Assembly: GCA_016744535.1 (NCBI GenBank)
Contig: JADGEE010000013.1
Span: 1-39,393 of the forward strand
Reading direction: 5' to 3'
Length of the DNA stretch: 39,393 bases
DNA from: Campylobacteraceae bacterium
Lineage (GTDB): Bacteria > Campylobacterota > Campylobacteria > Campylobacterales > BB28
Shown here: one piece after another, positions 16,546-25,295 of the stretch
Layout: each line of letters opens with the position of its first letter
Numbering within the stretch: the stretch's first letter is position 1
Notes under the pieces: model-generated
Told to the model about the DNA's origin: nothing
Database searches by the model: none
Seen by the model: only the letters and a program-made list of their open reading frames with translations
Made by a program: the position numbers and the translations under genes

Positions 16546-17307
16546 ATGTTAAATATTTTAATAGTTGATGATTCAATGATAATCAGAAGAAATATTAGAA
16601 AAATTTTTGAAGAGGTTGGAGATAAAATTGTAGCAGAAGCTAAGAATGGGATAGAGGCTTGTAGCCAATATAAAAACACTCTTCCTGATTTAGTCACAAT
16701 GGATATTACAATGCCTGATATGGACGGAATAACTGCTGTTAAAAAAATTATAGAAGAGTATCCAAATGCAAAAATTGTAATGATAACTTCTCACGGTCAA
16801 GAAAATATGGTTATTGATGCTGTTAAAGCTGGAGCAAAGGGGTATATTTTAAAACCACTTAGCAAAGATAAAATTTTAGAGAGTGTTGAGTCTATTTTTG
16901 GGGTTAAGCGTAAAGATATTGAAGAGGTTAAAAAAGAAGAACCAATAAAAACAAAGAAGAAAGATAAATTAGATTTTTTTAGAATAGAAAATAGAAGTGG
17001 AATTTTTATTGTAAGAGTTAAAACTGCTTATAAGAGTATTGATAAAGAGATTATGTTAGAGATTGAGGAGTATATAGAAAATCTTTTTATAATAAAGCCT
17101 CTGAATATTGTATTTAATTTTGAAGGAATTCTTGAAATGAGTAATGGGGCTATGAATACTATGTTTGGGTTGATTAAAAAATTAAATAAATTAGAAGTAA
17201 CTGCAAAGCTTTATATTCCATCAGTAGAGTTAAAAGATGCACTTAAACTCTCTTATCAAAACAACCATAAAAGTGCAAAACTTAAACTTGTGAACTCTAT
17301 TAATTAA
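16546..17307 (+). CDS. CheY-like receiver fused to STAS-like domain
   Basis: 253 residues. Receiver domain 1-120: DDS (8-10), phospho-acceptor D53 in TMDITMP, T81 and K103 in ILKPL. A charged linker (about 121-145) leads to a C-terminal domain of about 105 residues. Its pattern (alternating strands and helices, NIVFNFEGILEMSNGAMNTMFGLIKKL) resembles STAS anti-sigma-factor antagonists. Such fusions usually control a partner-switching module, in which the STAS domain binds an anti-sigma or kinase-like protein. It is divergent from zur, 134 bases away. The STAS assignment is by pattern, and its phosphorylatable serine is not certain. Confidence 0.8.
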   Translation: MLNILIVDDSMIIRRNIRKIFEEVGDKIVAEAKNGIEACSQYKNTLPDLVTMDITMPDMDGITAVKKIIEEYPNAKIVMITSHGQENMVIDAVKAGAKGYILKPLSKDKILESVESIFGVKRKDIEEVKKEEPIKTKKKDKLDFFRIENRSGIFIVRVKTAYKSIDKEIMLEIEEYIENLFIIKPLNIVFNFEGILEMSNGAMNTMFGLIKKLNKLEVTAKLYIPSVELKDALKLSYQNNHKSAKLKLVNSIN

Positions 17308-17326
17308 TTGTAAATCAAGAGAAAAA

Positions 17327-18397
17327 TTAAGCTAATATAGAATCACATAATTTTTCAATATCAACTTCCATTTCACTTAAAAAACCTTTTATTTTTTCAT
17401 CATTTCTCATATTTAACATCTCTAAACTTTTATCAATTAATTCATTTTTATTATTTATCCAGACCATTACACCTTTATCTATTTGATATTTATCATAATG
17501 ACTTATAAAACTTCTTGTAGAAATTGTAGGAGTTCCTAAAAAACAAGCTTCAGAGTTTAAAGTTCCACCGCCTCCAATAAATAGATGAGCAAAGGCGAGT
17601 AAGTGTTGAATTTCTATTTTTTCCTCAATTACATAAGCAAAAGGAAACTCTTTTTTTAAATACTCACTCTCATATCTAGGGATTATTATAACATTAGCCC
17701 CACTCTTTTGCTGAATTTCTTCTAGGGCATCATATAAAAATGGATACTTTTTATCTACATAACTAGATTTATACTCCTCTTCTCTGATTACAATAGTTGG
17801 TTTATTTAAATTAATATTATATTGTAAATAGATATTTTTTACATATTCAAAGTCAGGTTTAAAATCTTTTAACCAAATTAGCGGATCTATAAATTTATAA
17901 TCAAAAATCTGTTCTCTTTCTAGTGAAAATCTTAAAAATATCTCATCAGGAACTACAAAAGGCTTAAACATTTTAGTAGCAAGAGGAATTGTAAGCCTCG
18001 CTTGTGGAAGTGCTTTTTTAAAATCCTCTTTACAATCAGATAGAGGAATATCATAAAAGTTCATAATAGGTATTCCAAGCCCAAAAGCAACACGACTGGC
18101 ATCAACACTAGATAAACAAACTAATCTATCTATATCCTCATTTGCAATAAACTCCATAAAGTGAAATTGTCTATCTAAAGAGGCTTTGAACTTTGAAAGC
18201 AAGCAACTTCCACCAAAGTTTCCTATATTTGTAAACTCTAAATCATGAAGTTTTAAAAGTTCAATTGTCTCTTTATAGCCCTCTCCACCTCGCGTTGTAA
18301 TCAATATTTCTAAACCTCTATTTTGTAAATTTAAAATCATAGGTTTAAAAAACAGAATACTTTTAGGAGTTACCAAATCAAACCAAATTTTACTCAT
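17327..18397 (-). CDS. DUF354 protein, GT-B-like glycosyltransferase/epimerase fold
   Basis: 356 residues. It has the N-terminal pattern of DUF354 (IWFDLVTPKSILFFKPMI, then LITTRGGEGYKET) and a C-terminal GT-B-like nucleotide-sugar site (FIGGGGTLNSEACFLGTP, about 272-289) like that of UDP-GlcNAc 2-epimerases and MurG. DUF354 genes are common in surface-polysaccharide clusters. It is the last gene of a minus-strand run, 9 bases after the DUF3226 gene. A sugar-transfer role in the cluster is inference. Confidence 0.8.
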   Translation of the reverse strand: MSKIWFDLVTPKSILFFKPMILNLQNRGLEILITTRGGEGYKETIELLKLHDLEFTNIGNFGGSCLLSKFKASLDRQFHFMEFIANEDIDRLVCLSSVDASRVAFGLGIPIMNFYDIPLSDCKEDFKKALPQARLTIPLATKMFKPFVVPDEIFLRFSLEREQIFDYKFIDPLIWLKDFKPDFEYVKNIYLQYNINLNKPTIVIREEEYKSSYVDKKYPFLYDALEEIQQKSGANVIIIPRYESEYLKKEFPFAYVIEEKIEIQHLLAFAHLFIGGGGTLNSEACFLGTPTISTRSFISHYDKYQIDKGVMVWINNKNELIDKSLEMLNMRNDEKIKGFLSEMEVDIEKLCDSILA

Positions 18398-18406
18398 TTT
18401 AGTCCT

Positions 18407-19087
18407 TTAATTAAATTGATGTAGAAAATTTTTTAAGTCGTTTAAGTTTTCGTGATTAAAATCATAAATATCTTTATAAAGTGAAGCTCTATTATTACAT
18501 TTCTTACCAGCTTGTTTTTTATCTTTAGAGTTACAATTATCATATCTTTGATATATCTGTATCCAAAATTTATCAAAATCTTTTGGTTTTATATTTTTAT
18601 TTTTCTCTTTTAAACACTCTTGCCAACTATCCAAACAATCGGCATAAGTAGAATCTTTACAAGCTAACTCTTTAAGTAGTGTTTCAAGTTCTCCAACACC
18701 TTCTAAATTTGTAATATAACAATTAAATTTTACATTATATTTTTTATCTTTTACAAATTCATTTATATTTTTTAAATCACTCTCTAAATCAAATAATTCT
18801 TTTAAAACTCTATTTATTAATTCTATTCTTTTATTAATTCCAACACTATCAGCGTCTAAAATTATTCCTACTTTTTCAACATCTCTTTTTTCAAGTTCAA
18901 TATCATTTTTTAATTCATCCAATTTATTAAATAATTGTTTTTCACTAAATCCACCTTCACATTTATCATCATCTACAAGACATTGAGTTTCTATTTTTAA
19001 ATCTACATTATTATTTAAATGAGCTAATAAAGCTTTTATAAAATATTTATCATTATCACTTTCAACTATTAAAATATTTTTACTCAC
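18407..19087 (-). CDS. DUF3226/TOPRIM-like protein, partner of the adjacent ATPase
   Basis: About 226 residues from GTG 19087, which has GGGAG suitably placed upstream. A GTG at 19102 would add five residues but has no ribosome site. TOPRIM hallmarks: E9 in ILIVESDND at the N-terminus and the D78-x-D80 pair in VGIILDADS, as in OLD, AriB and DUF3226 nucleases. The C-terminal half is rich in C and K and shows no further motif. The start overlaps the ATPase stop by 8 bases (GTGAGTAA). An ATPase plus stand-alone TOPRIM protein is the arrangement of PARIS (AriA/AriB); this is a DUF3226 variant. A role in defence is inference. Confidence 0.75.
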   Translation of the reverse strand: MSKNILIVESDNDKYFIKALLAHLNNNVDLKIETQCLVDDDKCEGGFSEKQLFNKLDELKNDIELEKRDVEKVGIILDADSVGINKRIELINRVLKELFDLESDLKNINEFVKDKKYNVKFNCYITNLEGVGELETLLKELACKDSTYADCLDSWQECLKEKNKNIKPKDFDKFWIQIYQRYDNCNSKDKKQAGKKCNNRASLYKDIYDFNHENLNDLKNFLHQFN

Positions 19088-20078
19088 CTCTAAATCTCCC
19101 ACCGTGACTAAGTGAATACTCTAATCGCTCTTTATCTCTTTTTGAAACTCTTATTTTTCCACTCTTAATACTTCTAGCAAACTCAAAATAAGCCGTGTTT
19201 TCTTCATTTAATTCAAATTGCACTCTATTAAAAGCTTCGATTGTTTCTCGTGAATGAGTTGTTGCAAAAACTTGACAATTAGCCTCTTTTGAAGTTTTAA
19301 AGATTATTTCCCAAAGTTTAGGTAGTTTTGTGTAGTGTATTCCATTTTCAATTTCATCAATAAATAGAGTTCCATCTTTACTAGCCCAAATTGAACATAT
19401 TATTGTTATAAATCGTTTTAAGCCATCGCCCAATTCACTTAAATCTTGCCAATCATTCAGAGGTGTTAAAAAGCATTTTGGAGTGTTATCTATAATATCA
19501 AACTCTTCTATTCTACTATCAAAGTAATTAATCAATTCATTTAAAAATGGCTTTTTTCTATTCAGTTGAATAACAGAATAATAAATAGGTAGTCTATGTT
19601 TTAAAAATCCATTTGTATAAATAAAATTTGAAACTTCTTTTGTCATAACTGCACTTAAAATATTATTATTTTCAACTTTATAACTATTATTATTTAATTT
19701 TAAGATAGTTATTTTTTTTAAATTTATATTTTCAGCTTTAAAGATGGATATAAATTTATTTGATTCAATATTAAAATTTTTAAAATAATTATTAAAATCT
19801 ATTTTTTCAGTATATCTATTAAAAAATTTTTCTTTTACTTCTTTAATATAATTGAAAATATCTCTTTGCATAATAGTATGTTCTAATGCTTTTGCAAATT
19901 GTTCTAATTCTTGCGAATGCCAATTTAAAAAAACAGCCTCCATAAACGCAGTTTTACCTACATTATTTTCACCACCAATTAAATTAACTCTTTCAAGTCC
20001 TTCAACTTTTAGCTTATCAAAACATTTGAAATTTTCTATCTCTATCCACTCTAAATGCTCATCTTTTTTATAACTCAT
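19080..20078 (-). CDS. AAA ATPase (AAA_15/AAA_21, PARIS/OLD-like)
   Basis: 332 residues. N-terminal strand WIEIENFKCFDKLKVEGL, then Walker A GGENNVGKT (35-43). Signature-like LGDGLKRF is at about 216-223, Walker B GTLFIDEIENGIHYT at 236-250, and the switch histidine in ATTHSRETIEAF at 275. These are the marks of the defence-associated ATPases that act with TOPRIM effectors. The start overlaps the asnB stop by four bases (ATGA), so it is translated with the glycan cluster. Unrelated in detail to the ATPase at 7805-8833, though of the same superfamily. Confidence 0.85.
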   Translation of the reverse strand: MSYKKDEHLEWIEIENFKCFDKLKVEGLERVNLIGGENNVGKTAFMEAVFLNWHSQELEQFAKALEHTIMQRDIFNYIKEVKEKFFNRYTEKIDFNNYFKNFNIESNKFISIFKAENINLKKITILKLNNNSYKVENNNILSAVMTKEVSNFIYTNGFLKHRLPIYYSVIQLNRKKPFLNELINYFDSRIEEFDIIDNTPKCFLTPLNDWQDLSELGDGLKRFITIICSIWASKDGTLFIDEIENGIHYTKLPKLWEIIFKTSKEANCQVFATTHSRETIEAFNRVQFELNEENTAYFEFARSIKSGKIRVSKRDKERLEYSLSHGGRFRGE

Positions 20079-21745
20079 AAATACTCCCTTTCATACCATC
20101 TACAAAATATATATAGACTCCATACATTTTGTTTTAATCTTCTCTTTTTACCTTCATTATATAAAAACTTTAAAAATTCAGAATTAAAAAGGTTTGTTTT
20201 TTTATTTACTCTATTAAATAGATTTAATATTTCATTGCCATACTCATCATAAAGCCACTCTATAAAAGGCGAACTAAACCCTTTTTTATCTCTGTGAACT
20301 ATCTCTCTTGGCAGATATTTTTCAGCAATTTTTTTAATTAAATACTTATTTGTATTTCCTCTTTTTATCTTTTCATCAATTTTAAAACTAAGTTCAACTA
20401 AATTATAATCTAAAAAAGGGGTTCTAAGCTCAAGTGAATTTGCCATTGACATTTTATCTAATTTACTCATTAAAACTTCAGCTATCCAAATTTTTAAGTC
20501 TATATAACTAAGCCAATTTGTTGAACTGAAATTTTTATTATCATAAGGAAATTTAAAATCTATATTTTTTTTTAAAAGTAAATTTTGATAATTTTGACTT
20601 AAATGATTCGCCATAGATGAGTAATTTTTACTATATTTTAAAACATTGAAATAGTAATCATATCCTAAAAACAGTTCATCGCTTCCTTCGCCACTTAAAG
20701 CAACTTTAATATATTTATTATGAATATATTTTGATAAAATATATGTAGGAATTGAGGCACTATCACTCATTGGCTCATCAAAATTAATTAGGGTGTTATC
20801 AATAGTTTCAATGAAATCTCTCTTTGAGATAGAAATTTCGTGATGATTTGAATTTATATGTTTTGAGACTATTTTTGCATAACTTAACTCATCATAGTGT
20901 TTATACTCATCATAACCAATAGAAAAAGTATTTATTTTTTTATTTGAAAATTTTGTGTACATTGCGGAAATTAAAGAGGAATCAACTCCACCAGATAGAA
21001 GTGAAGCAACTTCTACATCTGAAGTTAATCTATATTTTACAGATTTTAAAAGAGTCTCTTTTATTTTAGATATAGCCTCTTTTTCATCAAAAATAGTAAT
21101 CTCTATATTATCTACATCATAATATTTTTCTAATTCTATTTTTCCATCTCTGAAAACTCCACCATATCCAGCTTTTAACTTAGAAATACCCTCATAAAAT
21201 GTATCATTTAACGGAGTCATAAATGAAAGATATTCACTAAAAGCATTTAAATTTAAATTAGGTTTTTTGTCTAATAATTTTAATATAGATTTGATTTCAC
21301 TTGAAAAAATAAAATTACCATTTTTATGATAGTAATAAAATGGTTTTTTTCCAAATCTATCTCTTGCAAAAAATATCAATTTTTCTGTTTTATCAAAAAT
21401 AGCAAAAGAGAACATTCCATTTAAATATTTTAAAAATTCAAATCCAAATTTTTGATATAGTCTTATTAAAACTTCTGTATCACTTGTTGTAGTACAATTT
21501 AAATCAAACTCTTTTATTAACTCTTTATAATTATAAATTTCTCCATTAAAAACTATGACAATATTATCAAACTCCATTGGCTGATTAGCCTCTGTTTCTA
21601 AATCTATAATTGCTAATCTGACATGACCAAAGAGAAAATTATCTACTCTCTTATATTCTATATTATCAGGTCCTCTATGCTCGATTATTTTTAAGGCATC
21701 AAAAAAGTTATCTCTATTTACATTACTTCCTAATATCCCGCACAT
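20075..21745 (-). CDS. asnB: asparagine synthetase (glutamine-hydrolysing) type amidotransferase
   Basis: 556 residues. The Ntn glutaminase domain (1-190) has nucleophile C2 (MCGILG), HRGPD and FNGEIYNY. The synthetase domain (about 225-556) has the pyrophosphatase loop SLLSGGVDSSLIS and ALSGEGSDELFLGYD. Both halves look intact, so it could make asparagine. But its place between a radical SAM gene and other glycan genes suggests it amidates a sugar acid or similar substrate, as asnB-like genes in O-antigen loci do (inference). Stop and start codons touch its neighbours on both sides (TAATG with the radical SAM gene, ATGA with the ATPase). Confidence 0.88.
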   Translation of the reverse strand: MCGILGSNVNRDNFFDALKIIEHRGPDNIEYKRVDNFLFGHVRLAIIDLETEANQPMEFDNIVIVFNGEIYNYKELIKEFDLNCTTTSDTEVLIRLYQKFGFEFLKYLNGMFSFAIFDKTEKLIFFARDRFGKKPFYYYHKNGNFIFSSEIKSILKLLDKKPNLNLNAFSEYLSFMTPLNDTFYEGISKLKAGYGGVFRDGKIELEKYYDVDNIEITIFDEKEAISKIKETLLKSVKYRLTSDVEVASLLSGGVDSSLISAMYTKFSNKKINTFSIGYDEYKHYDELSYAKIVSKHINSNHHEISISKRDFIETIDNTLINFDEPMSDSASIPTYILSKYIHNKYIKVALSGEGSDELFLGYDYYFNVLKYSKNYSSMANHLSQNYQNLLLKKNIDFKFPYDNKNFSSTNWLSYIDLKIWIAEVLMSKLDKMSMANSLELRTPFLDYNLVELSFKIDEKIKRGNTNKYLIKKIAEKYLPREIVHRDKKGFSSPFIEWLYDEYGNEILNLFNRVNKKTNLFNSEFLKFLYNEGKKRRLKQNVWSLYIFCRWYEREYL

Positions 21746-22704
21746 TAAGCCTCCAATTTATGAACACAAAGCATACCGCAAGGCTGACACTTTTTGTTTT
21801 TTATAATTTCAATTACATTTAAAGCTTTTTGAGAATCTAATAATTTATCTAAGTTTCCATCAAACTCTTTTATATTTCCCATTTTTAACATATTATTTGT
21901 CTCTAAACAGGGATAAATTTCACCATAAGGATTCATAATAACTGCTTCATTTCCCATATTACAACTAAATATCTGATTATTGCCTCTATAAATACTTTTA
22001 GCCCTTTGCCATTTAATCGCTCTATCACTTCTATTAATAAAATTTATTTTATTTAAAATTTTTTCTATATGCTCTATTTCATCTTCATTAAAATCCATAG
22101 AATCTGAAATTTTACCACTATTATTTAAAAAATCACTCTCTCTTGCAAATTCAAAATATATATCTATTTCCATCTTTTTTGCAAAATCTATTGCCCACTG
22201 CATATCCATAAAATTTTGTTTATAAATTGTAAATACAAATCTTAAATTATTAGTTATCTCTTTTAATCTATTTACAGTATCAATCACTTTTGTAAATCCA
22301 TTTTTTACTAAACGAATTTTTGAGTAAGTCTTCTCTTTTCCATCTAATGAAATATCTATTCTAAAATTTTCTTTTTTTATATATTTAAGTGACTCTTTAG
22401 TTACATCGTAATGAGTTTTTGGATACCACCCACTTATATTTGTATGAATAAAGGCATCTTTTTTATATTTAGAAATTATTTCAACTGCTCCAATATATTT
22501 AGGTGAGAGTTGAACTTCACCACCTGTTAATTGAATATAATTTGCATTTTTAAGATAATTAGCTTGTATTACTTTTTCAAATAGATTTAAATCTATTTCA
22601 TTTTTCGTGATTTCATCTTTAGAATATCTCCAAATACCACAATTAACACACTCCCCTGGGCAATAAAGAGATAGCATATATTGAAAATCAGTTATATTGT
22701 ACAT
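21745..22704 (-). CDS. radical SAM/SPASM-like enzyme (paralogue A)
   Basis: 319 residues. The [4Fe-4S] site is C15-x3-C19-x2-C22 (CPGECVNC), followed by the SAM-binding LTGGE at 59-63. C-terminal cysteines C248, C266, C306, C309 and C313 (CQPCGMLC) form a SPASM/twitch-like auxiliary-cluster motif. The substrate is unknown. A close paralogue lies at 23557-24537, beyond an oppositely oriented sulfotransferase gene. The position with glycan genes suggests radical chemistry on a sugar or nucleotide sugar, but peptide modification cannot be excluded. It couples to asnB by a TAATG overlap. Confidence 0.88.
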   Translation of the reverse strand: MYNITDFQYMLSLYCPGECVNCGIWRYSKDEITKNEIDLNLFEKVIQANYLKNANYIQLTGGEVQLSPKYIGAVEIISKYKKDAFIHTNISGWYPKTHYDVTKESLKYIKKENFRIDISLDGKEKTYSKIRLVKNGFTKVIDTVNRLKEITNNLRFVFTIYKQNFMDMQWAIDFAKKMEIDIYFEFARESDFLNNSGKISDSMDFNEDEIEHIEKILNKINFINRSDRAIKWQRAKSIYRGNNQIFSCNMGNEAVIMNPYGEIYPCLETNNMLKMGNIKEFDGNLDKLLDSQKALNVIEIIKNKKCQPCGMLCVHKLEA

Positions 22705-22725
22705 TAAAAACCTTTTAGTAAATTA

Positions 22726-22734
22726 TGCTAAAAT
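22726..22734 (+). promoter_or_regulatory. extended -10 promoter of the sulfotransferase gene
   Basis: TGCTAAAAT is 46 bases before the TTG start codon, in the divergent gap with radical SAM paralogue A. No -35 consensus is seen. Confidence 0.4.
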
Positions 22735-22780
22735 ATATGCAATTATAACTTAAAATATTAAAAATAGAGGAGAAAAAGAG

Positions 22781-23560
22781 TTGAATTTAAAAGTAAATAT
22801 ACCTTTGAGTGATGAATTTTTAGCAGGTCAAATTAAAAAAGATAGAAAGCACTTATGGCATCTATCAGCACCTAGGTCTGGTTCTACTTGGGTAACAACG
22901 ATGTTAGGAAATATATTAAAATATAAAATAGTTCCATTAGTTCCATCATTTGATAGAAGAGAACAAGAGATTGATTTAAGAACTCTTACAGCTTTTAATG
23001 ATGATAATATTTTTTCTCCACATCAACACTGCCGTGCTTCACAGATGACTATAACTATTATGCAGAGATTTAATATTAAACCAATAGTTCAAATTAGAGA
23101 TATATTTGACACAGTTATAAGCTTAAAAGAGTATATAGCAAAGGGAAATACGAATTTAGCTATGGCATATATAAATAGAGAATATAACTATTTGAGTGAT
23201 GAGGAGCAATTAAATTTTGTAATTGATATGGTTTTACCTTGGTATTTTAACTTTTTAGGAACTTGGTTTGAGTATCAACATCCAAATGATAATAAAAATA
23301 GAGTAAAGTATGTTATATATGATGATTTAGTAAAAGATACTCTAGGAACTATAAAAGGTATTTTAGAATATATTGGAGAGAGCAGAGAAGAAGAGGAGTT
23401 AAATCAAATAATAGAGACAGTTGGCAAAATGAATACCGAAAAAAATATCGCAAAAGCTGGAAGAGGAAAACAGTTAAGCCAAACTCAAAGAGATAAAATT
23501 ATAAAAATGAGTGAGTATTACTCAAACATAGATTTTTCACCAATAGGGATAGAGTATTAA
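22781..23560 (+). CDS. sulfotransferase-family protein
   Basis: 259 residues. The PAPS 5'-phosphosulfate loop is SAPRSGSTWVTTML (about 29-42), and the 3'-phosphate binding segment is PIVQIRDIFDTVIS (about 106-119). It would transfer sulfate from PAPS to a carbohydrate hydroxyl. The start codon is TTG at 22781, with a GAGGAG ribosome site eight bases upstream; no ATG fits. It is the only plus-strand gene inside a long minus-strand cluster, has its own promoter, and its stop overlaps that of radical SAM paralogue B by 4 bases. Sulfated surface glycans are rare in Campylobacterota. Confidence 0.82.
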   Translation: MNLKVNIPLSDEFLAGQIKKDRKHLWHLSAPRSGSTWVTTMLGNILKYKIVPLVPSFDRREQEIDLRTLTAFNDDNIFSPHQHCRASQMTITIMQRFNIKPIVQIRDIFDTVISLKEYIAKGNTNLAMAYINREYNYLSDEEQLNFVIDMVLPWYFNFLGTWFEYQHPNDNKNRVKYVIYDDLVKDTLGTIKGILEYIGESREEEELNQIIETVGKMNTEKNIAKAGRGKQLSQTQRDKIIKMSEYYSNIDFSPIGIEY

Positions 23561-24537
23561 TCTATAAGACCACTCTGTTTTCCCCACGGAAACTCTATCT
23601 TATGAGCACATAACATACCGCAAGGTTGGCACTTTTTATCTTTTACAAATTTAACTACTTCCATTGCTTTTTGAGAGTTTAATAACTTATCTAAATCTCC
23701 ATCATAATCTTTAATATTTCCCATAAAAAGAGAGGGCATTAACTCATTACAAGGATAAACATTTCCATAAGGGTCGATTACAATATGTCTCTCACCCATT
23801 AAACACTCAAAATATGGAGTATTGTTTTCATAAGTACTTTTTGCCCATAACCAATTGGCTATGCGTCTCTCATTTAACCAACCAATCTCTTTTAATTTAT
23901 TTTCTATCCACTCTATTTCATTTGAATTAAAATAATCTATTTTTGAATCACTCTTAATATAATTTGCACTAGCTCTAGGATAACCGATATAATAACCAAT
24001 ATTCATCTCATTACAAAACTCTATAAACCAATCTAAATCTCGATAAGTCTCTTTATAAAGTGTCATAATAAATCTAACTTGAATACCCAACTTTTTTAAA
24101 ATTTTTGCACTCTCTATCGCCTTTTTAAAACCATTTTTTACTAATCTTACTTTAGAGTAATTCTCTTCTCTTCCATCAAGTGCAATATCAATTCTAAAGT
24201 TTTTAGGAGTTATATATTTAAGTGCCTCTTTTGTTACTTTATAGTGTTTTTTAGGATACCAGCCACTTATATTTGTATGGATAAAAGCATCTTTTTTATA
24301 TTTAGTAATTAATTTTATAACTTCAATATATTTAGGCGATAATTGCGATTCACCAGCTGTCAAATCAAAATAATTTGTATCTTTTAAAGTATCACTTTGC
24401 AAAACTTTTTCAAATAAATTTAAATCTATCTCGTTTTTTGTAATTGATTTTTTATCCTCTTTCCAAATAGAGCAATTAACACACTCCCCCGGGCAATGAA
24501 GAGAGACCATATATAGCAAATCTTCTATTTTATACAT
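23557..24537 (-). CDS. radical SAM/SPASM-like enzyme (paralogue B)
   Basis: 326 residues, colinear with the enzyme at 21745-22704. C15-x3-C19-x2-C22 is intact, and the C-terminal CQPCGMLC matches. The normally conserved GGE that holds the SAM amino group reads AGE (LTAGESQ, 59-65). It may therefore have an altered substrate preference, or the change may simply be tolerated. The C-terminus is extended by a few residues. It starts 9 bases after the HepT gene. The pair probably arose by duplication before the sulfotransferase gene was placed between them. Confidence 0.87.
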   Translation of the reverse strand: MYKIEDLLYMVSLHCPGECVNCSIWKEDKKSITKNEIDLNLFEKVLQSDTLKDTNYFDLTAGESQLSPKYIEVIKLITKYKKDAFIHTNISGWYPKKHYKVTKEALKYITPKNFRIDIALDGREENYSKVRLVKNGFKKAIESAKILKKLGIQVRFIMTLYKETYRDLDWFIEFCNEMNIGYYIGYPRASANYIKSDSKIDYFNSNEIEWIENKLKEIGWLNERRIANWLWAKSTYENNTPYFECLMGERHIVIDPYGNVYPCNELMPSLFMGNIKDYDGDLDKLLNSQKAMEVVKFVKDKKCQPCGMLCAHKIEFPWGKQSGLID

Positions 24538-24546
24538 TTTATTTTC

Positions 24547-24984
24547 CTAATCATATAATTCTTTATTAAAATAATCTAAGAATAGTATAGTTTTATGACT
24601 AAAACTATTATCCTTTTTTGCAGACTCTATCGCTTCACTTAAATCAATATTTTTATATTTTACAACTTTTAATAATGCTACTCTAAACTCTGGAATATAA
24701 CTATTTATAACTTCCCAAACTATATTTTCATCAATTCCAAAATATCCGTGATTTATTTGATTTCTAAAATCCACAATTATTCTATACTCTTTATTTAATG
24801 TATTTAATTTTAAAAGATTATTTGTAGCTTCTCCTATTATCTCTAATTCTCTTATTGTAGCATCCCATTCAAGGTCACTATGAAGAAGTTCCTTACCTGT
24901 ATCAAATTTTTGTGAGTATCTAATTATCTTATCAATTGCTATAAATATATCAACTATATAAAATTCTATCTCTCTTTTAGACAT
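24547..24984 (-). CDS. hepT: HepT toxin of a type VII toxin-antitoxin pair
   Basis: 145 residues of the HEPN superfamily. The catalytic R-x4-H-x-Y motif is seen in DFRNQINHGYFG (R-NQIN-H-G-Y). HepT is a ribonuclease neutralised when MntA adenylylates the tyrosine of this motif. Start ATG 24984 overlaps the MntA stop by 8 bases (ATGTCTAA), the usual coupled arrangement. At 145 residues it is of normal length, with no sign of damage. Confidence 0.85.
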   Translation of the reverse strand: MSKREIEFYIVDIFIAIDKIIRYSQKFDTGKELLHSDLEWDATIRELEIIGEATNNLLKLNTLNKEYRIIVDFRNQINHGYFGIDENIVWEVINSYIPEFRVALLKVVKYKNIDLSEAIESAKKDNSFSHKTILFLDYFNKELYD

Positions 24985-25291
24985 ATAATATATCTTTTTC
25001 TATTCTATTCTTTATAAAAGTTCTAATAGTATGAAGCATACCTAAATCTACTTTTTTATTAAAATGAGATTCCAAAGAATTTTTAAGAGCATAATAGTTT
25101 TTAAATGAAGATGGCATATCTACAATTAAATCAATATCACTATATTGTGTGGCACTATCGTTTACATAGCTACCAAATAAGCCTATTTTATTTACTTGAT
25201 ATTTTGATTTAAATTCATCTTTATGCTCTCTAAGATAATTTAAAATATATTCTTTGTTTAGATTACTCACGACTTTTTTACCTTTATACAT
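24977..25291 (-). CDS. mntA: MntA minimal nucleotidyltransferase antitoxin
   Basis: About 104 residues. The family signature G-S-x10-D-x-D is complete (GSYVNDSATQYSDID), and a further acidic residue in VDLG follows. MntA transfers AMP to HepT and so silences it. I chose ATG 25291 because GAAGGT lies just upstream. A longer frame from 25324 would overlap the preceding gene by 29 bases and add an unconserved stretch. Confidence 0.87.
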   Translation of the reverse strand: MYKGKKVVSNLNKEYILNYLREHKDEFKSKYQVNKIGLFGSYVNDSATQYSDIDLIVDMPSSFKNYYALKNSLESHFNKKVDLGMLHTIRTFIKNRIEKDILYV

Positions 25292-25295
25292 TTTT

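Noticed and set aside
20075-22704. asnB plus radical SAM as a lasso-peptide or RiPP cluster
   Set aside because: The synthetase retains a complete glutaminase domain with C2, and there is no precursor peptide, leader peptidase or transporter nearby; the glycan context fits better.
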